Made by a program: the position numbers and the translations under genes. From the NCBI GenBank assembly GCA_947493005.1, contig CANLOY010000006.1, positions 273,084 to 337,083 on the forward strand: a stretch of 64,000 nt of DNA, given 5' to 3'. Shown here in pieces: positions 8,649-18,753 of the stretch (position 1 is the stretch's first letter; each line of letters begins with the position of its first letter). The notes below the pieces were generated by a model. That model was not told where the DNA came from, made no database searches, and worked only from the letters and a program-made list of their open reading frames with translations. This DNA comes from an uncultured Roseivirga sp. (GTDB lineage Bacteria > Bacteroidota > Bacteroidia > Cytophagales > Cyclobacteriaceae).

Positions 8649-11600
8649 TTAATTCCCTCTTTTCACCTTAACCCATTGTCCCGATGTACGCGCATTAATT
8701 GTCTCATCATACATGGCTTCTACATTGACAGTTGGCAGGTAATATTGCCCAGCATAAGTCGCATTAAGTGCTACTTTAAACTTCTTTCTTTCATTAGGCC
8801 TTAAATCGAAATATGTATATACCCTATCATCTCGTATATCCCTATAATCATAGTTGATTTTCTGAACATTGCCTGGCACCTCATTCAATCTATCGTTTAA
8901 AATCTCCCATCCGGAAGGGAAAACCTGACTCAACGCTAAGTCTTTATATACACCCTTTGTCCCTGGGTTATAAACTGAAACCTCGGCAAAGAAATCCACT
9001 CCCTGTTCAAGCTCATTTGGGTCAATTGTATTCCCACTTCTATCAGTATAACTCACAGAAAGCTTCAACCCTTTTTCACTAGGCTTTTCCTGACCAGCTA
9101 TGGGTTGCCCTTTCCTGATTACTCTGACAAAAAGGACTCCTTCACCTTCATTTTTCACCTCTAGATTGGTTGTTTCTGATGCTCTAACCACTGCTTCTGC
9201 TAAAACAATAGGTCGGGCGGTTTTTACTTTCTGATCAGCAGCACCGTTTATTTTATAAGTAGCCTCTACACCTTTATTGGTTTTATCAGAGCCTGCAAAC
9301 TTTATTACTGACAGCAGCGAGTATGCAGTTGTCTGGGTGCTCATCCATCCATCTTCACTCAATCTGCCAGCCACAGACCTCAGCAAAGTCAATCCCTCAT
9401 TTTGCATCCCTAATAACCCCAAGGTCTCTAAAATCATGGCATCGTCTCTTAGCCTTGATCCATAGTAGTGGTACCTTGTTTTACTTGAAGATTCCAGAGG
9501 TAACTCATCAATCATACCCTTGGCAACTTGGGTTCTACCTACCAATGCATAAGCAGCAGCAAGCCTCCACTTTGCTTCAAGGCTTAAGGTTTTATCTTCC
9601 CTCAATCTATTCATTGCTCCCAGTTCAGGGGCTTGTGCTTTTGCCAAGGTGTACAGTCTGTAGGCCTGAACTAAGTCGTCATTATAATTTGCATACCTAC
9701 TCCAGCTTCTTGCTCTTTTGCGCTGGTACTTTTTCCAGTTTTTCAACAGGTTTGATGGAATAAAATATCCCTTATCCTTTGCTTCCAGCAGGAAATGACC
9801 AGCATAGTTAGTCCCCCAATCATTATCATCACTCTGACCTGGCCAATAAGAAAAGCCTCCAAGTGCAGTCTGGAACTTAACTATTCTGTCTATACCTGAT
9901 TTCACATTGGCTTGTACTCGCGTCAATTGTTTATCTGAAAGCTCGGTGATATCGGCTAGAAAAAGCTGAGGAAATACGGATGAAGTTGTTTGTTCTATAC
10001 AACCATGAGGATACCTCATTAAATATGAAAGTCTATTACTCAGGTTTATCGGTGGAATAACACTCAACTCCAACGCTAACTCATTGGTACCTGACATTCC
10101 AATTTGCTCAAAACTATTCTTCCATTCTTCTCCTGCCTTAAGCACTAAGGCTGATACATCTGTTACTACCGGATTAGGGTTTCTTACTTGAACCTCAACC
10201 TTGTAACTTGCACTTTCTCTTCCTGATTTTGCAATGATCTCAACTTCTCCTACTCCTAAAGATTCAGCTACTTCGAATTCAAAATCCACAATCTGATCTC
10301 CTATCTCATTAAACTTCAGTTTCTGATTTCCTGACCCTAAGATTTTAAGCAAACCGTTCCCTTTTACACTTAATTCAACATCCTTCACGCTCGATTCCAA
10401 AGCAAATACATTCACTGGCAGCTTGATTTTCTCTCCAGGCCCTACAACTCTCGGCAAAGTCCCAAGCACCATTAGCGGTTTTCTTACAGGTGTTGCTTTC
10501 TCTGTCTTTCCATAGGCCCCTTCGTTACCAGCAATTATCATTGTTCTTACAGAGCCTACATAATTAGGCATTGTGAAATCGTGACTCACTTTCTGACCTC
10601 TTTTAAGCGTGAATGGCCCTAGATGCACCACTACAGGTTTAAAGCGGTTAGCTTTCACCTTAGCAGGTTTGCTTCCTGATCCATCTCCACCTAGCGCCAA
10701 CAGTCTGGAAAGGTCTCCATGATAAGCACCAATTACATCTTCATAAATATCCCATGTCTTTACACCCAGAGCCTGCCTTGCAAAAAATGTACTCCAAGGG
10801 TTAGGCGTTTTAAACCTTGTGATATCCAGGAGTCCTTCGTCTACAACCGCTATTGTATAGGTCATAGGCTTGCCATTCTGCTCTGAAACCTGAACCGTGA
10901 CCTTAGACTCCGGCTCAATCACATCGGCCATTTGAATCTCTGGGTTCAGCTTTGTTGATTCATCACTTACGTTAATGGGTACCACACCGTATAACCTCAT
11001 AGGCAAATCATTCCTGGTTTGAGCGTGTGGTTGTAAAAGTGTAGTATTGACATAAGCATTAGGCACCATTTCACGAGTAGTTTCAAACTCGAATTCATTT
11101 GCCCCATTTTTTGTTTCTACCCAATAGGCGGCTACCACTTTGCTACCGTTTTCAATACTTACCAGCGCACGACCTTCTGTACTTGCAGGAATATTCACCT
11201 TTACTTTCTCTCCTATATTGTAATCTTGTGCATTGGTAGAAAAATTTAAAAGTGAAGCACCTCCTGGTCTGCCTTCCTCAGCCCAACCGGGCCAATCGAA
11301 GTAAGTAATGGCCCCGGCAGAGTGTCCGGAATCTTTATCCCTCACTCTAACATAATACCTCCCCCAATCTCTGTTCGGAATATTTAGTTTAACAGTTGCC
11401 TTACCATTTACGGTCTTAATGGTTTCTCTTTGATAAGCACTGTTATAACTTTTGCTTACATAGTACGCCAGGTTATCTCCCGACTTATCCCACCACCATC
11501 TCCAATTGAGTTTAAAAACCTCCAACACAAGGTTGTTCCTATCTACAGGTTCGCCTTCAGCATTAACAGAAACCACTTCCAGCTGATGATCTTTTTCTGT

Positions 11601-14195
11601 TAGTAACTGTCCTCTTCTATCTCCTTCTGGTCTTTTTATTCCTACAAAACTGGAGTACGGATAGAATGGAATGCTAAACTGGTCAATACTAAAATCACCT
11701 CCTGGTTCAAATACTTTTCCACTAAAAGTTGCCATTAGCATACCTGGTGCCTGAGATTTCTGGTTCAAGGCTACATTGACTTGAGCATGCCCTTTATTAT
11801 CAATCGTCCCACTAAATATGCGTTCGGTTTCCGACCTGAACTCCTTAGCCCTATCATCAAAAGTATAATTCGGGTAGTCTTTGAATTTTGTAGTAGTTGG
11901 GTTAAGGTATAAATCAAACTCAGCTTTCAGGTTTTTTGCTGGTGCTCCACTTAACCATTGCACATTCAAATCTCCTTTTAAGGTATTATCTGAAATATTG
12001 ATTTTATCCCTATCAAACTTAAGGTCGATCTTAAGTCTATTTGGTTTTACAGTTTCAATTTTGATCCGCTTTGTGAACTCTGTACCTCCAACTTTTACTC
12101 TGGCTAGCCAATTACCAGTTGGTGAATCATCTTCTGTCTTTAATGGAAAGTGATAAAACCCTCCTGTTGATGTTGTTGCTACTTTTCTGGTTTTAATGTT
12201 CCCTGACGGATCAACCAACTCCATTACAACGGGGTGATTTTCAGGTAAATTCTTATCTGGGTCTTCAAGTATGAAATTCAGATAAATATCATCCCCTGGT
12301 CTCCAAACACCTCTTTCTCCATAAATAAACCCTTTGATTCCTCGCTGAACTCTTGCTCCACTTACATTGAAATTACTCAAGGAAAGAGACCTTCCGTCCC
12401 AAAGCTTCAGGTAACCTTTTTCTGTTCCGCGACTCGCTACCATCAGGAAAGGTTTTCTCGCCAAATCCAAAGCCACTCTTCCATCGGCATCAGTGTTAGT
12501 ACTTTCAATCAGGCTTTGTTGAAAATCATAAACTTCAATGTTTGCCCCAGCTATTGGCTTAGTGGTTTTCAGGTCAGTTACAAATGCATCAAGCCTTCTA
12601 TTGTTTCCAATCTTTGCAATTAAGCCCAGATCAGACGCCAAAATATTGGTCCTAACCATTCTGTTTCTACCTACATAATAACTATCACTGCATGGATTGT
12701 CTCGCTCTCTCCAGTCATAATTGTATCCATAACTATAATTGTAATAGCTATCATATCCACCATCTCTTTCGCCACCATAGGCATCCCAATCATCTTTTTC
12801 AATACTTCCCTCTAGTGGTAATTCATCCAACTCACCTTCACCACAATTGTATAGAGAATAAGCTTTAATAAAGTTTAACCTAACCTGATAAATGGCTCCT
12901 GGTTCCGTTTCGATCAAGTCAGAAATGTCGAGATTGAATTTATTCCAGTTACTCAAATCCATTACCCCGGATTCATCCAACACTACCATGCTTTCATGAA
13001 TTGGCTTACCAACCCTTCTTAGTTGTTGATCTCCATTGAGATTATTGGTTTGCAGAAACTGGATAATATTGTTTTCAAAAATTTTAATCACGGTTACATC
13101 CACAGCTCTCAGATTTACTGCTTCAAAAGGAAGAATCAAGCCGTCAGTACTTGGTAGAATAGTTCCATTATTAGTAAGTCTGACAGCTGGTTTTGTCTGT
13201 GCGAAAGACACATTGGTTTCATATCGGTTTTCCATTCCATAATCCAGCTTGTTCTTTATTCCCGGATATACGGATAGTCTTTTTATGCCCGAAAGGTTTG
13301 TAGAGGTATAGACCTTTACTTCATTTTGATCAATTGAAAACCTTAGATTTCTATCGCCCTCTATGGTAATCAGGCCTTGCAAATCCTGGCTTTCATTAAG
13401 TGGGTCTGAAAAACTGAGCAGTACATAAGGATTACCTATTTTATGTACTTTGCTCGTAACTACTTTAAAATCATTCAGTGCAGGTATTTCTACTTCTCCC
13501 GTACTCGTTCTATCAACCCCAATTACTTTGCCGTTCAGCCTATACACTACTCTTGAGCTTCTTTCTTTACGCTCAGCATTATTAATAGTAAATGAATGAC
13601 TGGTTCCTGAACTCTTGTCAAACTCCCAAAAAACTGGTAAATCTCTTCCTGATTGTCTGGCAGTGAATGATTTCCTTAAAGCAACCGTATCAGCAAAGTC
13701 AGCAGTCAGCACCTCTCCATCTATGTTTTGTTTTCTCATTGGATCATCTCTGTCACTACTCACCCCTCCTATTCTTACATCAAAATCCTGCCTGATTGCC
13801 TCTACCATAAACTGAAACTCTTTCTGTTCTTCAGAAACCTTTAACCCTAGCTGGTCCAAATCAAGTTTTACCAGGTAGGACTCTCCTCCTTTTAAAGGTT
13901 GTGCCGGACTGAACTCCAGCACCCGAGAAGTAACCCACTTCAACTCTCCATTCAATGCTGGGAAAAAACTCAGCACATCTTTCTTCTGAAACTCTTTGGA
14001 AACCTCTTGAGCCAGTTGAATAGTAATGGGTGACCTGGAAGAAATAGCTCCGGAAGTATAGGCTGATATGTAAGGTTTAAAGCTTTGATCAGCATTTCTA
14101 TTGAGTGCTTCAGGAGAACTCTTGGGCTTATTGCAAGAGCTGATCAGGACTAAAAAGATAAGATTAACAAGGAATAGGCTGAGGTTTCTGGACAT
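8649..14195 (-). CDS. Bacterial alpha-2-macroglobulin lipoprotein (MG1/MG2 domains, thioester)
   Basis: An 1848-residue lipoprotein. The signal peptide ends in a lipobox (LVLISSC). A long series of macroglobulin domains (MG1 near 50-260, MG2 near 660-760) is followed by the alpha-2-macroglobulin family and complement-like helical thioester domain. The thioester motif GCIEQ is present with Cys1399 and Gln1402, so it can trap proteases covalently. A Tyr/Gly/Asp-rich insert (about 470-500, DGGYDSYYNYSYGYNYDW) is odd and lies in the N-terminal half. Family role: a periplasmic trap for attacking proteases when the outer membrane is breached, while the PBP1C made from the same transcript repairs the wall. 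The length is within the usual range for Bacteroidota members. Confidence 0.95.
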   Translation of the reverse strand: MSRNLSLFLVNLIFLVLISSCNKPKSSPEALNRNADQSFKPYISAYTSGAISSRSPITIQLAQEVSKEFQKKDVLSFFPALNGELKWVTSRVLEFSPAQPLKGGESYLVKLDLDQLGLKVSEEQKEFQFMVEAIRQDFDVRIGGVSSDRDDPMRKQNIDGEVLTADFADTVALRKSFTARQSGRDLPVFWEFDKSSGTSHSFTINNAERKERSSRVVYRLNGKVIGVDRTSTGEVEIPALNDFKVVTSKVHKIGNPYVLLSFSDPLNESQDLQGLITIEGDRNLRFSIDQNEVKVYTSTNLSGIKRLSVYPGIKNKLDYGMENRYETNVSFAQTKPAVRLTNNGTILPSTDGLILPFEAVNLRAVDVTVIKIFENNIIQFLQTNNLNGDQQLRRVGKPIHESMVVLDESGVMDLSNWNKFNLDISDLIETEPGAIYQVRLNFIKAYSLYNCGEGELDELPLEGSIEKDDWDAYGGERDGGYDSYYNYSYGYNYDWRERDNPCSDSYYVGRNRMVRTNILASDLGLIAKIGNNRRLDAFVTDLKTTKPIAGANIEVYDFQQSLIESTNTDADGRVALDLARKPFLMVASRGTEKGYLKLWDGRSLSLSNFNVSGARVQRGIKGFIYGERGVWRPGDDIYLNFILEDPDKNLPENHPVVMELVDPSGNIKTRKVATTSTGGFYHFPLKTEDDSPTGNWLARVKVGGTEFTKRIKIETVKPNRLKIDLKFDRDKINISDNTLKGDLNVQWLSGAPAKNLKAEFDLYLNPTTTKFKDYPNYTFDDRAKEFRSETERIFSGTIDNKGHAQVNVALNQKSQAPGMLMATFSGKVFEPGGDFSIDQFSIPFYPYSSFVGIKRPEGDRRGQLLTEKDHQLEVVSVNAEGEPVDRNNLVLEVFKLNWRWWWDKSGDNLAYYVSKSYNSAYQRETIKTVNGKATVKLNIPNRDWGRYYVRVRDKDSGHSAGAITYFDWPGWAEEGRPGGASLLNFSTNAQDYNIGEKVKVNIPASTEGRALVSIENGSKVVAAYWVETKNGANEFEFETTREMVPNAYVNTTLLQPHAQTRNDLPMRLYGVVPINVSDESTKLNPEIQMADVIEPESKVTVQVSEQNGKPMTYTIAVVDEGLLDITRFKTPNPWSTFFARQALGVKTWDIYEDVIGAYHGDLSRLLALGGDGSGSKPAKVKANRFKPVVVHLGPFTLKRGQKVSHDFTMPNYVGSVRTMIIAGNEGAYGKTEKATPVRKPLMVLGTLPRVVGPGEKIKLPVNVFALESSVKDVELSVKGNGLLKILGSGNQKLKFNEIGDQIVDFEFEVAESLGVGEVEIIAKSGRESASYKVEVQVRNPNPVVTDVSALVLKAGEEWKNSFEQIGMSGTNELALELSVIPPINLSNRLSYLMRYPHGCIEQTTSSVFPQLFLADITELSDKQLTRVQANVKSGIDRIVKFQTALGGFSYWPGQSDDNDWGTNYAGHFLLEAKDKGYFIPSNLLKNWKKYQRKRARSWSRYANYNDDLVQAYRLYTLAKAQAPELGAMNRLREDKTLSLEAKWRLAAAYALVGRTQVAKGMIDELPLESSSKTRYHYYGSRLRDDAMILETLGLLGMQNEGLTLLRSVAGRLSEDGWMSTQTTAYSLLSVIKFAGSDKTNKGVEATYKINGAADQKVKTARPIVLAEAVVRASETTNLEVKNEGEGVLFVRVIRKGQPIAGQEKPSEKGLKLSVSYTDRSGNTIDPNELEQGVDFFAEVSVYNPGTKGVYKDLALSQVFPSGWEILNDRLNEVPGNVQKINYDYRDIRDDRVYTYFDLRPNERKKFKVALNATYAGQYYLPTVNVEAMYDETINARTSGQWVKVKRGN

Positions 14196-14568
14196 ACTAA
14201 AAACATTAAAAATAAAGGAGCCTGAGGGCTCTAATAAAGATACAAAATCGTCATGCCACTATAGCATGCCATTAGAATAACTAACTTCTTAGTTTTTATT
14301 GTGTGACTTTACTCTCTTTTATTAATATTTCTTCTTCGCTACACTCGAAAGCTATAAACCGCTATCTACTCCTACCACCTGTTTCTTAAGTTCTAATACT
14401 CATTTAAGGGATAATTAATCACCGAAATGCATTTCTTCATACACCTGTGAAATACCGGAAATTTCTTCAATGTCACGATACTTTCTTCCCTCTCGAATAG
14501 AGGTTAGTTGATAGCTAACCTGTAACCTTTTCTTCGATGCGACTCTCTAAGTGAGTAAACTCAAAACC
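14196..14568. other. Divergent intergenic region, 373 bp
   Basis: This spacer separates the start of the alpha-2-macroglobulin gene (leftward) from a small secreted protein (rightward), so it must hold both promoters. I see AT-rich blocks near 14290-14330 and one inverted repeat, AGGTTAG (14501-14507) with CTAACCT (14515-14521), about 50 bases before the rightward start. That repeat could be an operator or a 5'-UTR stem. No open frame or RNA gene was recognised. Confidence 0.5.
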
Positions 14569-14964
14569 ATGAAAAGTAATTTATTGAACATTAGAGGGAT
14601 AGTAGTAATGCTCCTGTTATCAGTATTGAGTCTTAGCGCTTATGCTCAAGGCACTAACAATACCAAGAAGGAAGAGTTATCTAAAAAGGAACTTAAAGAG
14701 TATACTGGAGAATATCTGTTTGACAATAAAAGCGAAAGAGGCTTTGATGTAGTTGTATCATTGGAGAATGGAAAAGATTTAATGGCTCAACCTACTGACA
14801 AATCACAGCCATTGACATCGTTAATAGCCATTGGAAAAGATCATTTTGAGTTGGCGAGAACTAATGGACTTGAAATGGTTTTCGTCAGGGATAAGAAAGG
14901 AAAAATCATCTCACTTGAGCTATTCAGAGGAGACCAGGGTTTTACGGCTATAAAAAATAAATAG
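14569..14964 (+). CDS. Small secreted protein, DUF3471-like beta domain
   Basis: About 131 residues from ATG 14569; a GTG six codons upstream (14551) also keeps frame, but the ATG gives a cleaner signal peptide (hydrophobic VVMLLLSVLSLSAYAQ, cleavage after AYA). The mature part has the pattern LKEYTGEYLF... FDVVVSLENGKDLMAQ... LTSLIAIGKDHFEL... MVFVRDKKGKIISLEL. This resembles the small beta domain (DUF3471-type) often found attached to serine beta-lactamase-like enzymes in Bacteroidota, here standing alone. It is probably periplasmic; function unknown. It precedes an ABC permease by 66 bases in the same direction. Confidence 0.75.
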   Translation: MKSNLLNIRGIVVMLLLSVLSLSAYAQGTNNTKKEELSKKELKEYTGEYLFDNKSERGFDVVVSLENGKDLMAQPTDKSQPLTSLIAIGKDHFELARTNGLEMVFVRDKKGKIISLELFRGDQGFTAIKNK

Positions 14965-15030
14965 TGTCTGCTGCAACCCATGAGATCTAAATAGCATCTA
15001 ACAGCATAATAGATCAAAACTCAAAGCAGT

Positions 15031-17391
15031 ATGTTTAAGTCATACCTTAAAACAACATTGCGGACTATCAGACGTAGTCCGCTTTCTTCATTTATCAATA
15101 TCTTCGGATTGGCCATGGCATTAGGCGTAGCCATTATGGTTTATGCATTTGTTGATATGGAAATGACAACTGATCAATTTCATAAAAACAAAGAGGAGAT
15201 ATACATGACTACTTCTACTCTTAATAGAAGCGGTCAGGAAGCAGAGTATGGTATCACCCCTGTTCCATATGCTGAAATATTAATGAATGACTTCCCTCAA
15301 ATTAAACGCGTGGTCAGAGTAGAACGCAAGGGAGGTGTGCTCAAGAGCGGTCAAAGTGTATTTAATGAGAGCTTCAGTTTTGTTGACCCTGGTTATCTCG
15401 ATATGTTTACTTTTCCTTTAAAGTGGGGAGATAAATCAGCGCTTGAACAACCAAATAAAATCATATTAAGTGAGCAAACTTCTATCAAGTACTTTGGAGA
15501 CAGGAACCCGTTAGGTGAGTCTATGACCTTTGAGTTTGGTTCAAAAAAGTACACATTCGAAGTTGGGGGTGTTGCTAAAAAATTTCCCTACAAGCGAAGT
15601 ATGAGTTTCCGGGTATTGGTCAACTTTGATCAGATCAGGCAAGTCGATCCCAACTTTGATATTAGTGATTGGTCAAAGTTTTTAGATGCTACTTTCGTTC
15701 AAGTTGATAATGCATCTGTTATTAACAATATCACTCAAAACCTACAGCAATACGTCAAGCTTCAGAATGAAGTGAGAAAGGATTATCCAGCCACATCTTT
15801 TCAGTTCTTCCCATGGACAGACCTCTACCTAAAAGGTGACGACATGCGCAATACAATTACTGGTAGCACTGATGGAGTAGGCAGCCTGGTACTTACCATC
15901 ATAGCAGCCTTCATCTTGATTCTTGCCATTTTTAACTATATCAATATAGCCATTGTTTCGGCTACCAAACGCTTGAAAGAAATTGGTGTTCGAAAGGTAA
16001 TGGGTAGCACAAGGAAATCTTTAGTTTTTCAATTTTTAGCTGAGAACGTCTTCCTTACTCTAATTGCTTTGGTATTTGGATTCATTCTTGGTGTTACAGT
16101 TCTAATACCTGGGTTTGACAACATGTTTGACATTGGTATGGATTTCGACATTGCTCAGCCCACCCTCTGGATATTTCTACTTATTCTGGTGGTCTTTACC
16201 GGTCTGGCATCTGGGGCTTATCCAGCATTATACATCTCCAATTTTAACGCAGTTCATATCTTCAGAGGGCGATTAAAGTTTGGAGGTAAGAATAATATGA
16301 CAAAGGTCTTTCTAACCTTTCAATACATACTGGCATGTATCGCAGTAGTTGGCGGTATTATGTTTACTCAAAACACTGCTTTTCAAAGAAGTCAAGACTG
16401 GGGTTATAATCAAGAAACAACAATTAGTGCAAATATCTTCCCTGCCACTGAGGCAAAGCAGTTACTCACTGCTATGAAATCAAATTCAAATGTCGAATCT
16501 ATAGCACTTTCAAAACATCACCTGAGTAGACGGTCGAGTCGAATGGAAATTCAAATCCTGGAAGAGGATTTAGATATAGTAACTCTTGAAGTAGGTCCCG
16601 AATATATAGAAACCATGGGGCTGGAAATTATAGAGGGCAGATCATTTGAAAAGGGCCGTGAGGCAGATTTTCAAAACGTCTTGATCAATGAGCAAATGGC
16701 CAAAGTACTAAATCCAGAAGGAGCACTGGGGGAACGCTTTAAATCCGATACTTTGAGCTTTTCTGTTATTGGTATTATAAAGGATTTTCATCAGGATGAT
16801 TTCTCAGAACAAATTGAGCCAATGATTTTGAAACTGAGCCCTGAAGATCAATACGCATTTGTTTCTTTAAGAGCAAAGCAAGGTACATTGATTTCGACAT
16901 ATGAGGCCCTTGAAGAAAAATGGGCAGAATTATTCCCTGAAAAGCCTTTTGGAGGTTTCTACCAAGAAGCCACATTGGATAACTATTTCAGGGAAATTGA
17001 TGGTCATGGCAAACTCATGCGAATAGTTGCTGGTATGTGCATCATTCTCTCATGCCTGGGTCTCTATGGACTAGTTTCACTCAACGTGGCCAGTAGAACG
17101 AAAGAGTTTAGTATCAGAAAAGCGCTTGGCGCAGGACTAAAGAATCTTGCTTATGTAATTAACAGGCAGTTTGTTGTATTCTTAGCAGTAGCTTTACTCT
17201 TAGGGCTCCCCATAAGTTACTTATTGATGGACACCCTGTTTGAGACGGTTTATGAGGTTTATAAACCTATTACTATAATTCCCTTTGCCATTGCATTTAT
17301 AATTGTGGTTGCTATGGTATTCACAACAGTTTCTTCACAGGTTAAGAAAGTCATGACAACAAGTCCTACTGAAGGATTGAGAAGTGAGTGA
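15031..17391 (+). CDS. FtsX/MacB-type ABC transporter permease (tandem)
   Basis: A 786-residue inner-membrane protein built of two MacB-like halves. Each half has one leading helix (about 20-42 and 428-448), a periplasmic MacB_PCD domain, and a three-helix FtsX domain. The cytoplasmic coupling motifs are KRLKEIGVRKVMGSTRKSL and SRTKEFSIRKALGAG. No ATPase is encoded beside it, so it must use one made elsewhere. Bacteroidota carry many such permeases, which work in antimicrobial-peptide efflux, lipoprotein handling or mechanotransmission; the substrate is unknown. It shares length and architecture with the permease at 40332-42692. A 7-bp tandem repeat follows its stop codon directly. Confidence 0.92.
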   Translation: MFKSYLKTTLRTIRRSPLSSFINIFGLAMALGVAIMVYAFVDMEMTTDQFHKNKEEIYMTTSTLNRSGQEAEYGITPVPYAEILMNDFPQIKRVVRVERKGGVLKSGQSVFNESFSFVDPGYLDMFTFPLKWGDKSALEQPNKIILSEQTSIKYFGDRNPLGESMTFEFGSKKYTFEVGGVAKKFPYKRSMSFRVLVNFDQIRQVDPNFDISDWSKFLDATFVQVDNASVINNITQNLQQYVKLQNEVRKDYPATSFQFFPWTDLYLKGDDMRNTITGSTDGVGSLVLTIIAAFILILAIFNYINIAIVSATKRLKEIGVRKVMGSTRKSLVFQFLAENVFLTLIALVFGFILGVTVLIPGFDNMFDIGMDFDIAQPTLWIFLLILVVFTGLASGAYPALYISNFNAVHIFRGRLKFGGKNNMTKVFLTFQYILACIAVVGGIMFTQNTAFQRSQDWGYNQETTISANIFPATEAKQLLTAMKSNSNVESIALSKHHLSRRSSRMEIQILEEDLDIVTLEVGPEYIETMGLEIIEGRSFEKGREADFQNVLINEQMAKVLNPEGALGERFKSDTLSFSVIGIIKDFHQDDFSEQIEPMILKLSPEDQYAFVSLRAKQGTLISTYEALEEKWAELFPEKPFGGFYQEATLDNYFREIDGHGKLMRIVAGMCIILSCLGLYGLVSLNVASRTKEFSIRKALGAGLKNLAYVINRQFVVFLAVALLLGLPISYLLMDTLFETVYEVYKPITIIPFAIAFIIVVAMVFTTVSSQVKKVMTTSPTEGLRSE

Positions 17392-17419
17392 GCGTATAGC
17401 GTATAGCGTATAGCGTATA
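17392..17419. repeat. Tandem repeat (GCGTATA)x4
   Basis: Four exact copies of the heptamer GCGTATA begin one base after the TGA of the ABC permease gene. Such a run is prone to slippage and copy-number change. It lies in the 3' untranslated region between the permease and a leftward receiver gene, so a change would not alter a protein unless the permease stop were lost. Confidence 0.9.
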
Positions 17420-17593
17420 GATGTACTTTCTGTGGATGAAGAAGTTATAACTATTAGCTGATTTTAAGAGTGTAGGCAGTTACTTTAAATAAATCGCTTA
17501 CTCCATGAAGAAGCATTTAGTTATACCAACCCTTTTAATCGTATTCGTATAAACCACTTATGAAAACTAAGAAAGAAGAAGTTAAAGAGAAGG

Positions 17594-17974
17594 TTAAAAG
17601 TCTTTTACAATGAATTCAATCTTTTGTTGATTGAGGGGCTTTGTTATGTAGTGTTTGACCGCATTATAAGCCAAAGATCTTTCCATATCCTTACTATTAC
17701 TGGAGAGTGATAACATCACTATTTCCATTTTATCTACATATGGGCTTTTCTGGTGCCAATTGAGAAATTCAAAGCCATCGACTTTGGGCATATCGATATC
17801 CAATAACACAAGTTCCGGCAAATGATCTCCACATGCCTCCAGATACTTAATTGCCTCTTCACCGTCATATTCTATATGAATATCAGCATTAGGAAGCTGT
17901 TTCCTTAACAATGCTTCGGTTAGGAGGATACTTACTTTATCATCATCTACAATGAGTACTTTCTTAATCTTCAT
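17594..17974 (-). CDS. Single-domain response regulator (CheY-like receiver)
   Basis: About 126 residues: only a receiver domain. The acidic pocket is VDDD near the N-terminus, the phosphorylated Asp is in LLDIDMPKVDG, the switch Ser/Thr is in MLSLSS and the conserved Lys is in ITKPL. It has no output domain, so it acts by protein-protein contact or in a phosphorelay. I choose ATG 17974; a TTG at 17989 would add five residues. No kinase is adjacent. Bacteroidota commonly have such lone receivers, often with hybrid kinases encoded elsewhere. Confidence 0.92.
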   Translation of the reverse strand: MKIKKVLIVDDDKVSILLTEALLRKQLPNADIHIEYDGEEAIKYLEACGDHLPELVLLDIDMPKVDGFEFLNWHQKSPYVDKMEIVMLSLSSNSKDMERSLAYNAVKHYITKPLNQQKIEFIVKDF

Positions 17975-18178
17975 CCTAAAAATGCTCAAATAATAGTACT
18001 ATACAGTAGTGTCTTTGGTTGAGAGCCAGTCCAATTTCAATATTCCAATTGGAATCGTAAACCATTTCGACATTTTTTTCAAAATTCTTTCATATTTCAT
18101 CTAATCAAATTTCCTCAGTTAGGTATCATTTGAATAAAATCAACAACTTTAACAGTCTGATTCTTAACCAACCAGCAT

Positions 18179-18751
18179 ATGCTAAAGTATTTTCTACTCT
18201 CAACTCTTCTCGCTTCTACTATAAACATGAAAGCTCAGGAACAAGAAAGACCTGAGTTACTAACTACACCAAACGGATGGAGAGCTGAGTATTTTACCTT
18301 CCCGATAAGCTTTGCACCATCACTAACCTATGTAGGAGCTGAAGATGTAAGGTTTTCAAAAGGATGGAATGATCAAGATGCCGAAGATTTTTTCACCTAT
18401 GCTTTCCTATGGTACCTCGATGAAGACCCTAAACTATCAGTGCCTAAGCTTAACACTGATATGAAGGCGTATTTTGATGGTCTTATGAGTGCAGTAGCGG
18501 GCACTAAAGATTTGCCTAAAACCACTGCTGATTTTCAGGGAGGGATTGATAACTATTCTGCCACGATAGAGGTATATGATGCTTTTTTCTCAAGAGATAA
18601 ACTTATACTAAACGTAACTGCAACTGCAAGCTATTGCAGCAAACAGAAGAAGTATTTGGTACTCTTTAAACTTTCACCTAAGGAAATTGATAGCGAAGTA
18701 TGGAAAAAGTTTGACGAGCTCGAAATCAATGTGAACTGCAATCGGGAATGA
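18179..18751 (+). CDS. Secreted protein of unknown function
   Basis: 190 residues with an N-terminal signal peptide (YFLLSTLLASTINMKAQ, likely cleaved after KAQ). The mature part is rich in aromatic and acidic residues (GWRAEYFTFPISFAPSL, FFTYAFLWYLDED) and has two Cys near the C-terminus (SYCSK, NVNCN) that could form a disulfide. No catalytic motif was recognised. It probably sits in the periplasm. It converges on the cupin gene with only two bases between the stop codons, so no separate terminator is visible. Confidence 0.75.
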   Translation: MLKYFLLSTLLASTINMKAQEQERPELLTTPNGWRAEYFTFPISFAPSLTYVGAEDVRFSKGWNDQDAEDFFTYAFLWYLDEDPKLSVPKLNTDMKAYFDGLMSAVAGTKDLPKTTADFQGGIDNYSATIEVYDAFFSRDKLILNVTATASYCSKQKKYLVLFKLSPKEIDSEVWKKFDELEINVNCNRE

Positions 18752-18753
18752 TC

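Noticed and set aside
9277..9763. Plus-strand frames within the alpha-2-macroglobulin gene
   Set aside because: They lie antisense to a well-supported gene with an intact thioester domain.
14501..14521. Riboswitch or terminator from the AGGTTAG/CTAACCT repeat
   Set aside because: Seven-bp arms with a seven-base loop and no U-run; not enough for either call.
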